NCBI RefSeq assembly: GCF_001653515.1
Contig: NZ_LYOY01000001.1
Location: 930,001-994,000 of the forward strand
Reading direction: 5' to 3'
DNA from: Streptomyces sp. ERV7
GTDB taxonomy: Bacteria; Actinomycetota; Actinomycetes; Streptomycetales; Streptomycetaceae
DNA: 64,000 nt
Under the pieces are notes generated by a model that saw only the letters and a program-made list of their open reading frames with translations, was not told the origin of the DNA and made no database searches. The translations under genes and the position numbers were made by a program. Below, in pieces: positions 1-8,343 of the stretch (position 1 is its first letter; every line of letters begins with the position of its first letter).

Positions 1-2
1 TC

Positions 3-1475
3 TTCGAACCCAACCTCGGCGAGGCCTTCTCCCGCGCCGTGCAGTCCCGCATGCTCGGCGCCACCCGCAAGGCGCTCATCCAGTCCTTCGGCACCGAACC
101 GCAGACCGTCGTCGAGCACTGCCTCGCCGCGATCCGCATCCGCAAGGAGCGCGACACCCGGCTCACCCTGGTCACCGGCGTCTTCGGCGTGCTCTTCCTG
201 CCCGGGCTGCTGCTCTGGCTCGGCCTCTTCCAGCTGCGCCGCACCCTCGCCGGCGCCAAGGACCGCCGCGTCGGGGCCCTCGGCAACCTGCTGCTCGTCG
301 CCTTCGCCGTGCTCGCCGTGATCGCCCTGGTCAAACTGCCCTTCGGCGGCTTCCTCGCGGTCTATCTGCGCGCCATGCTGGTGATGCCCGTCCTCGGCTG
401 GTTCTGGGCCAAGCAGATCTGCGAATCCACCGCCAAGGACCTGAGGGTCCGCTGGAGCGGCCTGCTCGCGGGCGGCGGAGTCGGCGCCAAGATCCCCGAG
501 GCCGTACCGAAGAACCCGCACGAGACGGCCGCCGAGCAGCTGCGCCAGAACCTCGCCAAGCTCACCGCCGAGCAGCACAGCAACGCCGTCTTCTACGCCG
601 GCCCCAAGGGCATACTCGGCATGGGCACCCGCTGGGGCAGCTGGCAGCTCGCCGAGGAGCTCGTCCCCAAGGACCCCGGCAAGGAGATCCACGGCTTCCG
701 CAGCTGGGACGTCATAAGGTCCATCCAGGACCGCCTCCAGCTGCTCGAACGCGGCCCGCTGCACACCGGGGGCTTCCCCAAGCCCTCGGTCACCAACTGG
801 GTCGTCTCCCCCGTCGGCGAGAACGCCAAGGAAGTCGGCCGGCCCACCGGCCAGGACGTCGACAACTTCCAGGTGCGCCAGCACGAGGTCCAGCGGATCT
901 GCAACGAGCAGCAGTTCTCCAGCGGCAACCGCCACTATCTGGGCGTGCAGTTCACCCTCTGGGACGGCCAGCTGGTGATCACCATGATGATCACCGTGAC
1001 CGTGCTCCACGAGACCCTGCGCATCGAGGTCACCGGACACGCGCTGGGCCCGGTGCACGCCCTGTTCACCACCAAGCCGAGCCCCAAGACCAAGTCGGTC
1101 GACAAGACCTTCAAGTTCTGGGAGAAGAAGGAGATACAGCTTCCGCTGGTCGAGCCGCGCGAGGTCGTCCGCCTGGCCGCCCGCGCCCCGCTCACCTGGT
1201 ACCCGCCGCTCCTCGACCACCTCGGCGGAAAGCTGGTGCTGCCCGAGCCGTTCGGCCTGCGGCACGCCTGGGCCGACAAGCCCTGGCGGCACCGCTTCAT
1301 GGCCGACGACGCGATGCGCGCGGCCACGCCGGTGCTGCGGGTGGTGCACGCCGCCGCGATGAAGGTGCTGGACGAGCACGGCGTGGACACCGAGCGCTTC
1401 ACCAACCGCTCGATGATCCTGAGCGGCATGGTGCAGGACCCGGCGCCGCGCAGGGCGGACTCGTACGACGCGTGA
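3..1475 (+). CDS. Hypothetical membrane protein, 5'-truncated by window edge
   Basis: The reading frame is open from base 3, so the true start lies before the window; the GTG at 39 is only an internal candidate. About 490 residues are visible. Two hydrophobic segments are seen near the N-terminal part (around LTLVTGVFGVLFLPGLLLWL, then a longer one from LGNLLLVAFAVLAVIALVKL to the glycine/tryptophan-rich PVLGWFWA). They are followed by a long soluble C-terminal region rich in charged and aromatic residues. I recognise no catalytic motif. It looks like an integral membrane protein with a large cytoplasmic domain, conserved-hypothetical in style. It is convergent with the HIT gene that follows, 18 bp away. 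Confidence 0.75.
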   Translation, partial: FEPNLGEAFSRAVQSRMLGATRKALIQSFGTEPQTVVEHCLAAIRIRKERDTRLTLVTGVFGVLFLPGLLLWLGLFQLRRTLAGAKDRRVGALGNLLLVAFAVLAVIALVKLPFGGFLAVYLRAMLVMPVLGWFWAKQICESTAKDLRVRWSGLLAGGGVGAKIPEAVPKNPHETAAEQLRQNLAKLTAEQHSNAVFYAGPKGILGMGTRWGSWQLAEELVPKDPGKEIHGFRSWDVIRSIQDRLQLLERGPLHTGGFPKPSVTNWVVSPVGENAKEVGRPTGQDVDNFQVRQHEVQRICNEQQFSSGNRHYLGVQFTLWDGQLVITMMITVTVLHETLRIEVTGHALGPVHALFTTKPSPKTKSVDKTFKFWEKKEIQLPLVEPREVVRLAARAPLTWYPPLLDHLGGKLVLPEPFGLRHAWADKPWRHRFMADDAMRAATPVLRVVHAAAMKVLDEHGVDTERFTNRSMILSGMVQDPAPRRADSYDA

Positions 1476-1493
1476 GGGGTGCCCGTCCGGCGT

Positions 1494-2042
1494 CTAGCCC
1501 CGCGGCCAGGCGTCGGCGAGCATCTTGCGGGTGTCGCCCAGGAGTTGGGGCAGGATCTTGGTGTGGCCGACGACCGGCATGAAGTTGGTGTCGCCGCCCC
1601 AGCGCGGCACGATGTGCTGGTGCAGATGGGCGGCGATACCGGCGCCGGCGACGGTGCCCTGGTTCATGCCGATGTTGAAGCCGTGCGCCCCGGAGGCCGT
1701 GCGCAGGGCCGTCATGGCCTGCTTGGTGAGCTCCGCGAGCTCCAGGGTCTCGGCGGCGTCCAGGTCCGTGTAGTCGGCCACGTGCCGGTAGGGCACGACC
1801 ATCAGGTGACCGCCGTTGTACGGGTAGAGGTTGAGCACCGCGTACACATGCTCGCCACGGGCCACGATCAGCCCGTCCTCGTCGGATTTGGCCGGGATGG
1901 AGCAGAAGGGACAGCCGTCGCCCGCACCCGGGCCGGTCGGCTTGTTCTCGCCCTGGATGTAGGCCATCCGGTGGGGCGTCCACAGGCGCTGGAAGGCGTC
2001 CTGGACACCCACCCCGATCTGCTGTTCCGGCTCACTCGTCAT
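1494..2042 (-). CDS. HIT family hydrolase (AP4A phosphorylase-like)
   Basis: About 182 residues. The histidine-triad motif HLHQHIVPRW is clear near residue 145 and defines the nucleotide-binding and transfer site of HIT proteins. A CPFC pair near residue 45 matches the zinc-binding cysteines of the actinobacterial branch related to diadenosine tetraphosphate phosphorylase. The likely role is hydrolysis or phosphorolysis of dinucleoside polyphosphates or nucleotidyl adducts in the cytosol. I chose the ATG at 2042 (MTSEPEQQ); an in-frame ATG at 2054 would add four residues. It lies about 90 bp downstream of thrS on the same strand, so it may share its transcript; dinucleoside polyphosphates are by-products of aminoacyl-tRNA synthetases. 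Confidence 0.9.
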   Translation of the reverse strand: MTSEPEQQIGVGVQDAFQRLWTPHRMAYIQGENKPTGPGAGDGCPFCSIPAKSDEDGLIVARGEHVYAVLNLYPYNGGHLMVVPYRHVADYTDLDAAETLELAELTKQAMTALRTASGAHGFNIGMNQGTVAGAGIAAHLHQHIVPRWGGDTNFMPVVGHTKILPQLLGDTRKMLADAWPRG

Positions 2043-2133
2043 GCTGTGCAGCATATGACTTCACGTGCGGGGACGAGGAGCGGCCCCCGGGGAGCAGGGC
2101 TTCCCGGGGGCCGCGTCGAGCTGGTGGGGCGCG

Positions 2134-4188
2134 TCAGACCTGCGCCCGCTCCTCGACGACCTTGAGCAGCTTGGCGATCGCCTCGTCGACCGGGACGCCG
2201 TTCTCCTGCGAACCGTCGCGGTAGCGGAACGAGACCGCGCCGGCGGCCATGTCCTCATCACCCGCGATGATCATGAACGGAACCTTGGCCTTCTGCTGGT
2301 TCCTGATCTTCTTCTGCATCCGGTCCGAGGAGGCGTCCACCTCGACCCGCAGGCCCTTCTTGCGGGCGTCGGCGGCGAACTTCTGCAGGTACTCGACGTG
2401 CGCGTCGCCGATCGGGATGCCGACCGCCTGGACCGGGGCCAGCCACGGCGGCATGGCGCCCGCGTAGTGCTCAAGGAGCACCGCGAAGAAGCGCTCGATG
2501 GAGCCGAACAGCGCACGGTGGATCATGACCGGGCGCTGCTTGGAGCCGTCCGGGCCGGTGTACTCCAGGTCGAAGCGCTCCGGCAGGTTGAAGTCGAGCT
2601 GCACGGTGGACATCTGCCAGGTACGGCCGATGGCGTCCTTGCACTGCACCGAGATCTTCGGGCCGTAGAACGCGGCGCCGCCCGGGTCCGGGACCAGCGG
2701 GAGGCCCTGCTTCTCGGCCACCTGCCGCAGGGTCTCGGTGGCCTCCTCCCAGACCTCGTCCGAGCCGACGAACTTCTCCGGGTCCTTGGTGGACAGCTCC
2801 AGGTAGAAGTCGGTCAGACCGTAGTCGCGCAGCAGGTTCAGGACGAAGGTGAGGGTGCGGTCCAGCTCCTCCGCCATCTGCTCCCTGGTGCAGTAGATGT
2901 GCGCGTCGTCCTGGGTGAAGCCGCGGGCACGGGTCAGACCGTGCACGACGCCGGACTTCTCGTACCGGTACACGGTGCCGAACTCGAACAGGCGCAGCGG
3001 CAGCTCACGGTAGGACCGGCCCCGCGCGTCGAAGATCAGGTTGTGCATCGGGCAGTTCATGGGCTTGAGGTAGTAGTCCACGCCCTCGTCGAGCTGCATG
3101 GGCGGGTACATGCCGTCGGCGTACCAGTCCAGGTGGCCCGACTGCTCGAAGAGCTTCCCCTTCGTCGCGTGCGGGGTGTAGACGAACTCGTAGCCCTCTT
3201 CCTCGTGGCGGCGCCGCGAGTAGTCCTCCATGACCCGGCGGATGATGCCGCCCTTGGGGTGGAAGACGGCGAGGCCGGAGCCGATCTGCTCCGGGATGGA
3301 GAACAGGTCGAGCTCGGCGCCGAGCTTGCGGTGGTCGCGCTTCTCGGCCTCGGCCAGGAAGTCGAGGTGCGCCTTCAGCTCGTCCTTCGACGGCCACGCG
3401 GTGCCGTAGATGCGCTGGAGCATCGGGTTCTTCTCGCTGCCCCGCCAGTAGGCGGCCGCGTTCCGCATCAGCTTGAACGCCGGGATGTTGCGGGTGGTCG
3501 GCAGGTGCGGACCGCGGCAGAGGTCCTTCCAGCACAGGTCACCGGTCTTGGCGTCCAGGTTGTCGTAGATGGTCAGCTCGCCGCCGCCGACCTCGACGTC
3601 CGCGCCGTCGTCGGACGAGGCGGAGCCCTCGTCCAGGTTGTCGTAGATGGTCAGCTCGCCGCCGCCGACCTCGACGTCCGCGCCGTCGTCGGACGAGGCG
3701 GAGCCCTTGATGCCGATGAGCTCCAGCTTGTACGGCTCGTTCGCGAGCTCCTCGCGGGCCGCCTCGTCGGTGACGACACGGCGCGAGAAGCGCTGGCCGC
3801 GCTTCTGGATCTCCTGCATCTTCTTCTCGATGGCCTTGAGGTCCTCCGGGGTGAAGGGCCTCTCGACGTCGAAGTCGTAGTAGAAGCCGTCCCGGACCGG
3901 CGGGCCGATGCCCAGCTTGGCCTCGGGGAAGAGCTCCTGCACGGCTTGGGCCATCACATGCGCGGTGGAGTGGCGCAGGATGTTGAGGCCGTCCTCGGAG
4001 GAGATCTCGACCGGCTCGACCTCCTCGCCGTCCTTCACCTCGTACGCGAGGTCCTTCAGCTCGCCGGCCACGCGGGCCGCGACGATGGTGCGCTCACCGG
4101 CGAAGATCTCGGCAGCCGTAGTGCCCGTCGTCACCACGCGCTCTTCCCGCTCGGAATCGCGTTGGATGATCACACGGACGTCTGACAC
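2134..4188 (-). CDS. thrS: Threonine--tRNA ligase with a 26-residue internal duplication
   Basis: 684 residues. It charges tRNA-Thr with threonine. N-terminal TGS domain, then the editing domain with the HxxxH metal motif ([12 protein letters not shown]) and the later CxxxH (DLCRGPHLP), the class II core with MNCPMH zinc ligand and the motif-2 region ([17 protein letters not shown]), and a C-terminal anticodon-binding domain. The GTG at 4188 is preceded by an AGGAG ribosome site (CAGGAGAGACCG) and gives the expected SDVRVIIQ start. Longer upstream frames have no such support. The protein appears 26 residues longer than the roughly 658 residues I recall for Streptomyces ThrRS. The excess equals an exact in-frame repeat between the two editing-site motifs at about residues 161-212. 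Confidence 0.96.
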   Translation of the reverse strand: MSDVRVIIQRDSEREERVVTTGTTAAEIFAGERTIVAARVAGELKDLAYEVKDGEEVEPVEISSEDGLNILRHSTAHVMAQAVQELFPEAKLGIGPPVRDGFYYDFDVERPFTPEDLKAIEKKMQEIQKRGQRFSRRVVTDEAAREELANEPYKLELIGIKGSASSDDGADVEVGGGELTIYDNLDEGSASSDDGADVEVGGGELTIYDNLDAKTGDLCWKDLCRGPHLPTTRNIPAFKLMRNAAAYWRGSEKNPMLQRIYGTAWPSKDELKAHLDFLAEAEKRDHRKLGAELDLFSIPEQIGSGLAVFHPKGGIIRRVMEDYSRRRHEEEGYEFVYTPHATKGKLFEQSGHLDWYADGMYPPMQLDEGVDYYLKPMNCPMHNLIFDARGRSYRELPLRLFEFGTVYRYEKSGVVHGLTRARGFTQDDAHIYCTREQMAEELDRTLTFVLNLLRDYGLTDFYLELSTKDPEKFVGSDEVWEEATETLRQVAEKQGLPLVPDPGGAAFYGPKISVQCKDAIGRTWQMSTVQLDFNLPERFDLEYTGPDGSKQRPVMIHRALFGSIERFFAVLLEHYAGAMPPWLAPVQAVGIPIGDAHVEYLQKFAADARKKGLRVEVDASSDRMQKKIRNQQKAKVPFMIIAGDEDMAAGAVSFRYRDGSQENGVPVDEAIAKLLKVVEERAQV
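3552..3707 (-). repeat. Perfect 78-bp in-frame tandem duplication inside thrS
   Basis: Bases 3552-3629 and 3630-3707 are identical over all 78 positions, with mismatches immediately outside. The unit encodes 26 residues that include [10 protein letters not shown] and [12 protein letters not shown], present twice in a row in the protein. The length is a multiple of three, so the frame is kept. Identity is complete, so the duplication is either very recent or an assembly artefact. Confidence 0.97.
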
Positions 4189-4244
4189 CGGTCTCTCCTG
4201 ACTGAAGGGGTACGCACGCTCGTATCCGCGTACGCGGAAGAATC

Positions 4245-4751
4245 CTACCGAGCCGGTGGGGTCCCCCGCGAAACGGTTTGCGCACCCCCGCGCCCCGGCC
4301 CGCGCCCGTAGTACCCGGCCCGGCCGCGCACGGCGAGCGCGCCCGCCAGGAGCATGCGGTGGGCGGCGCCGCGCAGCCGCTCCTGCTCGGTCCAGACGGT
4401 GGCGCCGGAGGGGCCCGGCGGGGTGTCGCGCCACCAGCGGACCTCGTCACTGGGCACGGCGAGCGAGACCAGCACCTCGCGCGCGGAGGGGACCGCCGAG
4501 CGGGCCAGCGCGGTGAGCGCCTCGCCGATCAGATCCTCGCTGTCGGGGTACGCGCGGCTCTCGGGCACCAGCAGGCTGGTGCCGGAGCCGCCGCCCCCGG
4601 GCGGGGTCCAGCGCGCGTACCGCCCGGCGCCGCCGCCGCGCCGCTGCCAGCCGTGCCGGTGCAGCAGCACGCCGAGCACGGCCGGGTCCACCTGGGCCGG
4701 AACCGGCTCCACCGCCTCCGGACCGCCGAACTCCCCGCTCGACAGACGCAT
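4245..4751 (-). CDS. Conserved hypothetical protein, 168 aa
   Basis: The ATG at 4751 shares its A with the TGA of the upstream DUF4365 gene (TGATG), so the two are probably translationally coupled. The protein begins [20 protein letters not shown] and contains a glycine-rich loop and two short amphipathic helices. The final 20 residues are arginine/glycine-rich and look disordered. I see no enzymatic motif, membrane segment or signal peptide. It lies 56 bp upstream of thrS in the same orientation. Function unknown; the coupling suggests it works with the DUF4365 protein. Confidence 0.7.
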   Translation of the reverse strand: MRLSSGEFGGPEAVEPVPAQVDPAVLGVLLHRHGWQRRGGGAGRYARWTPPGGGGSGTSLLVPESRAYPDSEDLIGEALTALARSAVPSAREVLVSLAVPSDEVRWWRDTPPGPSGATVWTEQERLRGAAHRMLLAGALAVRGRAGYYGRGPGRGGAQTVSRGTPPAR

Positions 4752-5317
4752 CAGGGCCTCCCTCCCACCCCGACCCGGGTCATGATCTCGCAGAGCGCGC
4801 GATCGTCGAAGATCCGCGAGGTCGGTATCCGCACTGTGGTCCTGCGCCGTCCGGTCACCGCGTGGCCGGCCAGATTGGTCCAGTAGCAGCAGTGCCGCAG
4901 CGCGAGCCGGTCGTGGCCCGCGCGCAGCCACTCGTCCCGGCTTCTGGGGACGAGCATCACGACCAGGATCTTGTGCACCGAGACGGGTGTACGGGCCAGC
5001 TTCACCAGGTGCTCGTTGTCGAGGGTGAAGGAGAAGGCCCCGCCCGGCGGGTGCGGCGGGATCTGGTACGTGCACTTGAGCTGCACCTTGATCGTGACTT
5101 CGTCGTCGACGGTGTGGCCGGGGGCGCTGTGGCTCACGTGCCAGTCGATGCCGTTGTCCGGAAAGGGTTGTGAGAGCGAGCAGCCGGCGGCGGCCGCCAC
5201 GGCGTGGAGATAGCCCACCTGGAGGGTCTCCATGCAGGCGGTGGTGGCGAGTGAGCCGCGCAGCGGGGCGATCAGCTCGGGCAGGAGCCCGCTCGGCTCG
5301 GGCTGCGCGATCGCCAT
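4751..5317 (-). CDS. DUF4365 domain-containing protein
   Basis: 188 residues from the ATG at 5317 (MAIAQPEPSGLLPEL). An upstream in-frame start at 5356 would add 13 residues without a better ribosome site. The body has the features I associate with DUF4365: an early conserved region with alternating acidic residues (NGIDWHVSH), a strand ending in QLKCTYQ that resembles the Q-x-K core of PD-(D/E)xK nuclease-like folds, and a tryptophan-rich tail (CCYWTNLAG). The nuclease-like assignment is family inference; no activity is shown here. Coupled by a TGATG overlap to the next gene. Confidence 0.75.
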   Translation of the reverse strand: MAIAQPEPSGLLPELIAPLRGSLATTACMETLQVGYLHAVAAAAGCSLSQPFPDNGIDWHVSHSAPGHTVDDEVTIKVQLKCTYQIPPHPPGGAFSFTLDNEHLVKLARTPVSVHKILVVMLVPRSRDEWLRAGHDRLALRHCCYWTNLAGHAVTGRRRTTVRIPTSRIFDDRALCEIMTRVGVGGRP

Positions 5318-5457
5318 GGCCGTCGTACGCCTTCCGTCAACTTGCGGGCCCTTCACCTGTGTTGTTGCCGGAGGGCGTACGCCGCAAACGGCCCGGGTAT
5401 CACCGAATCGGGCAGGGGACGCACGCCATCTGCCAAGGGCGCAAAGGGAGTTGAACC

Positions 5458-6183
5458 ATGACGTGCTGGTATGAAGGCCCCCTGGCCGCTTTCGACACCG
5501 AGACGACGGGTGTGGACGTCGAGCGGGACCGACTGGTCTCGGCCGCCCTGGTGGTGCAGGACGGGCCGGGCGCGCGGCCCCGGGCGACCCGCTGGCTGGT
5601 GAACCCGGGCATACCCGTGCCGCCCGGCGCGACGGCCGTGCACGGGCTCACCGACGAGCACCTCCAGCTGAACGGGCGGTGGCCCGCGCCGGTGATGGAG
5701 GAGGTGGCCAGGGCGCTGGCCGAGGAGTGCGCGGCGGGGCGGCCGCTGGTGGTGATGAACGCGCCGTTCGACCTGACGCTGCTCGACCGGGAGTTGAAGC
5801 GGCACCGCGCCTCGTCGCTGGCGCGCTATCTGGACGGGGCGCCGCTGCGGGTGCTGGATCCGCGGGTCCTGGACAAGCATCTGGACCGCTACCGCAAGGG
5901 CCGCCGCACACTGACCGATCTGTGCGCGCACTACGGGGTCGCGCTGGACAGCGCGCACGACGCGGCGGCGGACGCGCTGGCCGCGCTGGAGGTCGTACGG
6001 GCGGTGGGGCGCCGGTTCGCGGCACGCCTGGAGCGGCTGACCCCGGCGGAGATCCACACCCTGCAGACCGGCTGGCACGCGGCCCAGGCGCGTGGCCTGC
6101 AGGCGTGGTTCACGCGCAACGGGACGCCGGAGGCGGTGGATCCGGCGTGGCCGGTGCGGCCCGAGCTGCCGGCCGCCGCCTGA
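5458..6183 (+). CDS. DEDDh 3'-5' exonuclease (DNA polymerase III epsilon-like)
   Basis: 241 residues, starting at the ATG preceded by AAGGGAG. The N-terminal motif AAFDTETTG supplies the first Asp and Glu. The second motif is NAPFDLTLLD, and the third is HDAAADALAA with the catalytic His and Asp. This order and spacing fits the RNase T/DnaQ exonuclease superfamily. There is no polymerase, helicase or BRCT domain, so this is a stand-alone exonuclease, probably acting in DNA repair or nucleic-acid turnover rather than as replicative proofreader. A strong hairpin follows 25 bp after the stop. Confidence 0.92.
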   Translation: MTCWYEGPLAAFDTETTGVDVERDRLVSAALVVQDGPGARPRATRWLVNPGIPVPPGATAVHGLTDEHLQLNGRWPAPVMEEVARALAEECAAGRPLVVMNAPFDLTLLDRELKRHRASSLARYLDGAPLRVLDPRVLDKHLDRYRKGRRTLTDLCAHYGVALDSAHDAAADALAALEVVRAVGRRFAARLERLTPAEIHTLQTGWHAAQARGLQAWFTRNGTPEAVDPAWPVRPELPAAA

Positions 6184-6207
6184 CCGGTGGACCGGCCGGA
6201 ACATGCG

Positions 6208-6240
6208 GAAGGCCGGTCCGTCGATGACGGACCGGCCTTC
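6208..6240. terminator. 15-bp stem hairpin between exonuclease and tRNA-Val genes
   Basis: Perfect inverted repeat GAAGGCCGGTCCGTC (6208-6222) and its complement (6226-6240) with a 3-base loop. It sits between the plus-strand exonuclease and the 3' end of the minus-strand tRNA-Val, so it can end both transcripts. No T-tract is visible, as is usual in Streptomyces. Confidence 0.75.
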
Positions 6241-6246
6241 TCCCGG

Positions 6247-6318
6247 TGGGCGATACTGGGTTCGAACCAGTGACCTCTTCGGTGTGAACGAAGCGCTCTC
6301 CCACTGAGCTAATCGCCC
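6247..6318 (-). tRNA. tRNA-Val (anticodon CAC), copy 1
   Basis: Minus strand. The acceptor stem GGGCGAT pairs with ATCGCCC. The anticodon arm CTTCG-TTCACAC-CGAAG gives anticodon CAC (reads GUG), and the T arm contains GGTTCGAACC. 72 nt including an A discriminator; CCA is not encoded. Identical to the copies at 6927 and 7607. Confidence 0.97.
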
Positions 6319-6357
6319 GGGAACGGACTGAACCATACAGGCCCGGACGGCCTGGGT

Positions 6358-6819
6358 TCAAACTCCGTTCAGGACGGCCGTCAGCCCCCGCCGTCCGGCG
6401 CGCATCATCAGGGCGTGGTTGGCGAGGAAGACGGGCCGCCCGGGGACGGCGAGCCGCCGCATCAGCGGCTTGCGCACCTCGACCTCCTGCTCGTACACCG
6501 CGCGCGTACCGCCGTCGCAGGCGCTCAGCGTCCAGCGGGCCCAGCCGTCCAGGTCGCCGCTCATGGCCACTTCCAGGACCCCGGCCGCCTCGTCGCGGCG
6601 CCGCTCGCGGGCGGTGACGACCAGGTCGTACGGCAGGAGGGAGCGGAACCTGGCGATGCCGGCGCCGTCGTCGACGGCGGTCACCTCGCGGATCTGCGGC
6701 CACCAGCGCGGGTACTCCTCGGCGCGCTCCAGGACGGCGTAGACGGCGCCGGGCGGGGCGGGCAGGTGCCAGACGCTGCGGAAGGTGTAGTGGCTCCAGT
6801 GCGCGGTCGTGCGCTTCAT
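6358..6819 (-). CDS. SRPBCC family protein, copy A
   Basis: 153 residues beginning MKRTTAHWSHYTFRSVWHLP. The pattern fits the START/polyketide-cyclase-like SRPBCC fold, a single helix-grip domain with a hydrophobic ligand cavity: an N-terminal strand, PAPPGAVYAVLERAEEYPRW (a helix with the common YPRWWP turn), then alternating strands and a long C-terminal helix. No catalytic residue can be assigned, so ligand and role are unknown. The coding sequence is identical to the copy at 7038-7499. Both are part of the 680-bp tandem duplication, so the gene dose is doubled. Confidence 0.88.
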   Translation of the reverse strand: MKRTTAHWSHYTFRSVWHLPAPPGAVYAVLERAEEYPRWWPQIREVTAVDDGAGIARFRSLLPYDLVVTARERRRDEAAGVLEVAMSGDLDGWARWTLSACDGGTRAVYEQEVEVRKPLMRRLAVPGRPVFLANHALMMRAGRRGLTAVLNGV

Positions 6820-6880
6820 GGCTCAAGTCTGCGCCGGGGAACGGGAAGTGCACCGGGGCGGGGCACGGGTTCCTGGAACG

Positions 6881-6920
6881 CCGAAGGCCCGGAGATCCTC
6901 GCGGATCTCCGGGCCTTCGG
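6881..6920. terminator. 18-bp stem hairpin downstream of tRNA-Val copy 2
   Basis: CCGAAGGCCCGGAGATCC (6881-6898) is perfectly complementary to 6903-6920 around a TCGC loop. It follows the 3' end of the minus-strand tRNA at 6927 and precedes SRPBCC copy A. Confidence 0.8.
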
Positions 6921-6926
6921 TCCGGG

Positions 6927-6998
6927 TGGGCGATACTGGGTTCGAACCAGTGACCTCTTCGGTGTGAACGAAGCGCTCTCCCACTGAGCTAATCGCCC
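6927..6998 (-). tRNA. tRNA-Val (anticodon CAC), copy 2
   Basis: Identical in sequence to the copy at 6247-6318, exactly 680 bp away, with the same acceptor stem, CAC anticodon and T arm. Confidence 0.97.
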
Positions 6999-7037
6999 GG
7001 GAACGGACTGAACCATACAGGCCCGGACGGCCTGGGT

Positions 7038-7499
7038 TCAAACTCCGTTCAGGACGGCCGTCAGCCCCCGCCGTCCGGCGCGCATCATCAGGGCGTGGTT
7101 GGCGAGGAAGACGGGCCGCCCGGGGACGGCGAGCCGCCGCATCAGCGGCTTGCGCACCTCGACCTCCTGCTCGTACACCGCGCGCGTACCGCCGTCGCAG
7201 GCGCTCAGCGTCCAGCGGGCCCAGCCGTCCAGGTCGCCGCTCATGGCCACTTCCAGGACCCCGGCCGCCTCGTCGCGGCGCCGCTCGCGGGCGGTGACGA
7301 CCAGGTCGTACGGCAGGAGGGAGCGGAACCTGGCGATGCCGGCGCCGTCGTCGACGGCGGTCACCTCGCGGATCTGCGGCCACCAGCGCGGGTACTCCTC
7401 GGCGCGCTCCAGGACGGCGTAGACGGCGCCGGGCGGGGCGGGCAGGTGCCAGACGCTGCGGAAGGTGTAGTGGCTCCAGTGCGCGGTCGTGCGCTTCAT
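7038..7499 (-). CDS. SRPBCC family protein, copy B
   Basis: 153 residues, identical to copy A at 6358-6819, with identical flanks on both sides out to the neighbouring tRNAs. Being the copy nearer the single-copy sequence at 7682 does not make it ancestral; the two cannot be told apart from the sequence. Confidence 0.88.
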   Translation of the reverse strand: MKRTTAHWSHYTFRSVWHLPAPPGAVYAVLERAEEYPRWWPQIREVTAVDDGAGIARFRSLLPYDLVVTARERRRDEAAGVLEVAMSGDLDGWARWTLSACDGGTRAVYEQEVEVRKPLMRRLAVPGRPVFLANHALMMRAGRRGLTAVLNGV

Positions 7500-7560
7500 G
7501 GCTCAAGTCTGCGCCGGGGAACGGGAAGTGCACCGGGGCGGGGCACGGGTTCCTGGAACG

Positions 7561-7600
7561 CCGAAGGCCCGGAGATCCTCGCGGATCTCCGGGCCTTCGG
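7561..7600. terminator. 18-bp stem hairpin downstream of tRNA-Val copy 3
   Basis: Same hairpin as 6881-6920, displaced by 680 bp. It follows the 3' end of the tRNA at 7607. Confidence 0.8.
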
Positions 7601-7606
7601 TCCGGG

Positions 7607-7678
7607 TGGGCGATACTGGGTTCGAACCAGTGACCTCTTCGGTGTGAACGAAGCGCTCTCCCACTGAGCTAATCGCCC
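7607..7678 (-). tRNA. tRNA-Val (anticodon CAC), copy 3
   Basis: Identical to copies 1 and 2. Its upstream side (7682 onward) is unique sequence, so only this copy keeps the original promoter context of the array. Copies 1 and 2 have SRPBCC-gene sequence upstream. Confidence 0.97.
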
Positions 7679-7742
7679 GGGCGCACCGCAAACATTACCG
7701 CATGTCAGCGGGGCGTTTGACCATGGTGGCGGGTCCCGCCCG

Positions 7743-8153
7743 TCAGTCGTTGATCTTCCACGGCATGACGAGGCCGAACTTCCAGAGGTAGATCCCGGCG
7801 AGCGTCGCCATGATCACCAGGGCGACCGCCGTCAGGATGATGTTCCGCCGCCGCACCTTGGGGTCGAGGGCCCGCTGGGCGGCCTCGGTCACCTTGCGCC
7901 GGGTCCAGCGCAGCACCAGCTGGGCCCAGACGAACTCGGTCGCCCAGATCGCCATGCCACCGAAGATCACCAGCCAGCCGGGCCCCGGCAGCGGAAGCAT
8001 GATGATGCCCGCGACCACCACCGCGAGACCCACGATGAAGACGCCGACCTGCCAGCTCAGATGGAGCGGCCTGGACGCCTTGATGAAGGCGGGCGCCCGC
8101 GATCCAAGGACCGCCTCGGGCGCTCCGGCCTGCTCGTCACTCCCCGTATTCAT
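7743..8153 (-). CDS. PGPGW-type small membrane protein (TIGR02611-like)
   Basis: 136 residues from the ATG at 8153. Three hydrophobic segments are seen: VGVFIVGLAVVVAGIIMLPL, the WLVIFGGMAIWATEFVW stretch directly after the signature PGPGW, and IILTAVALVIMATLAGIYLW near the C-terminus. The PGPGW signature and overall size match the putative transmembrane PGPGW family. Function unknown. It is divergent from ssgB with a 190-bp shared intergenic region. Confidence 0.88.
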   Translation of the reverse strand: MNTGSDEQAGAPEAVLGSRAPAFIKASRPLHLSWQVGVFIVGLAVVVAGIIMLPLPGPGWLVIFGGMAIWATEFVWAQLVLRWTRRKVTEAAQRALDPKVRRRNIILTAVALVIMATLAGIYLWKFGLVMPWKIND

Positions 8154-8343
8154 GCCGTCCAACCTACCCGACCGGGCACCCTCACCAGAATGGCCGCATA
8201 ACCCAAAGTAATACTCCGCCGTACGAGCTACCTGAACACCCGCAAAACGGCCAGAGGGGTTTACAACGGCACCGTAGGTGGCATGTCGATTTCGCCGACG
8301 TGCGAATCCCCGAGCGCACACTGAGCGAAAGGCCCTGGCGCTT

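Larger units (their letters stand above)
6245..7681. repeat. 680-bp tandem duplication: tRNA-Val + SRPBCC gene (two full copies plus a third tRNA)
   Basis: Bases 6245-6924 and 6925-7604 appear identical throughout by eye, and 7605-7681 repeats the first 77 bases once more. The unit holds one tRNA-Val(CAC), one SRPBCC gene and an 18-bp terminator hairpin. Identity breaks at 6244 versus 6924 on the left and after 7681 on the right, just outside the tRNA. That places the recombining repeats at the tRNA genes: the simplest history is unequal crossing-over between two tRNA-Val genes flanking a single SRPBCC gene. Confidence 0.95.

Noticed and set aside
2065..4185. 706-codon plus-strand open frame over thrS
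   Set aside because: Antisense shadow of thrS with no recognisable motif.
6245..7681. Integrated element using tRNA-Val as attachment site
   Set aside because: No integrase, excisionase or foreign genes lie between the repeated tRNA copies; the repeat is a plain tandem duplication.
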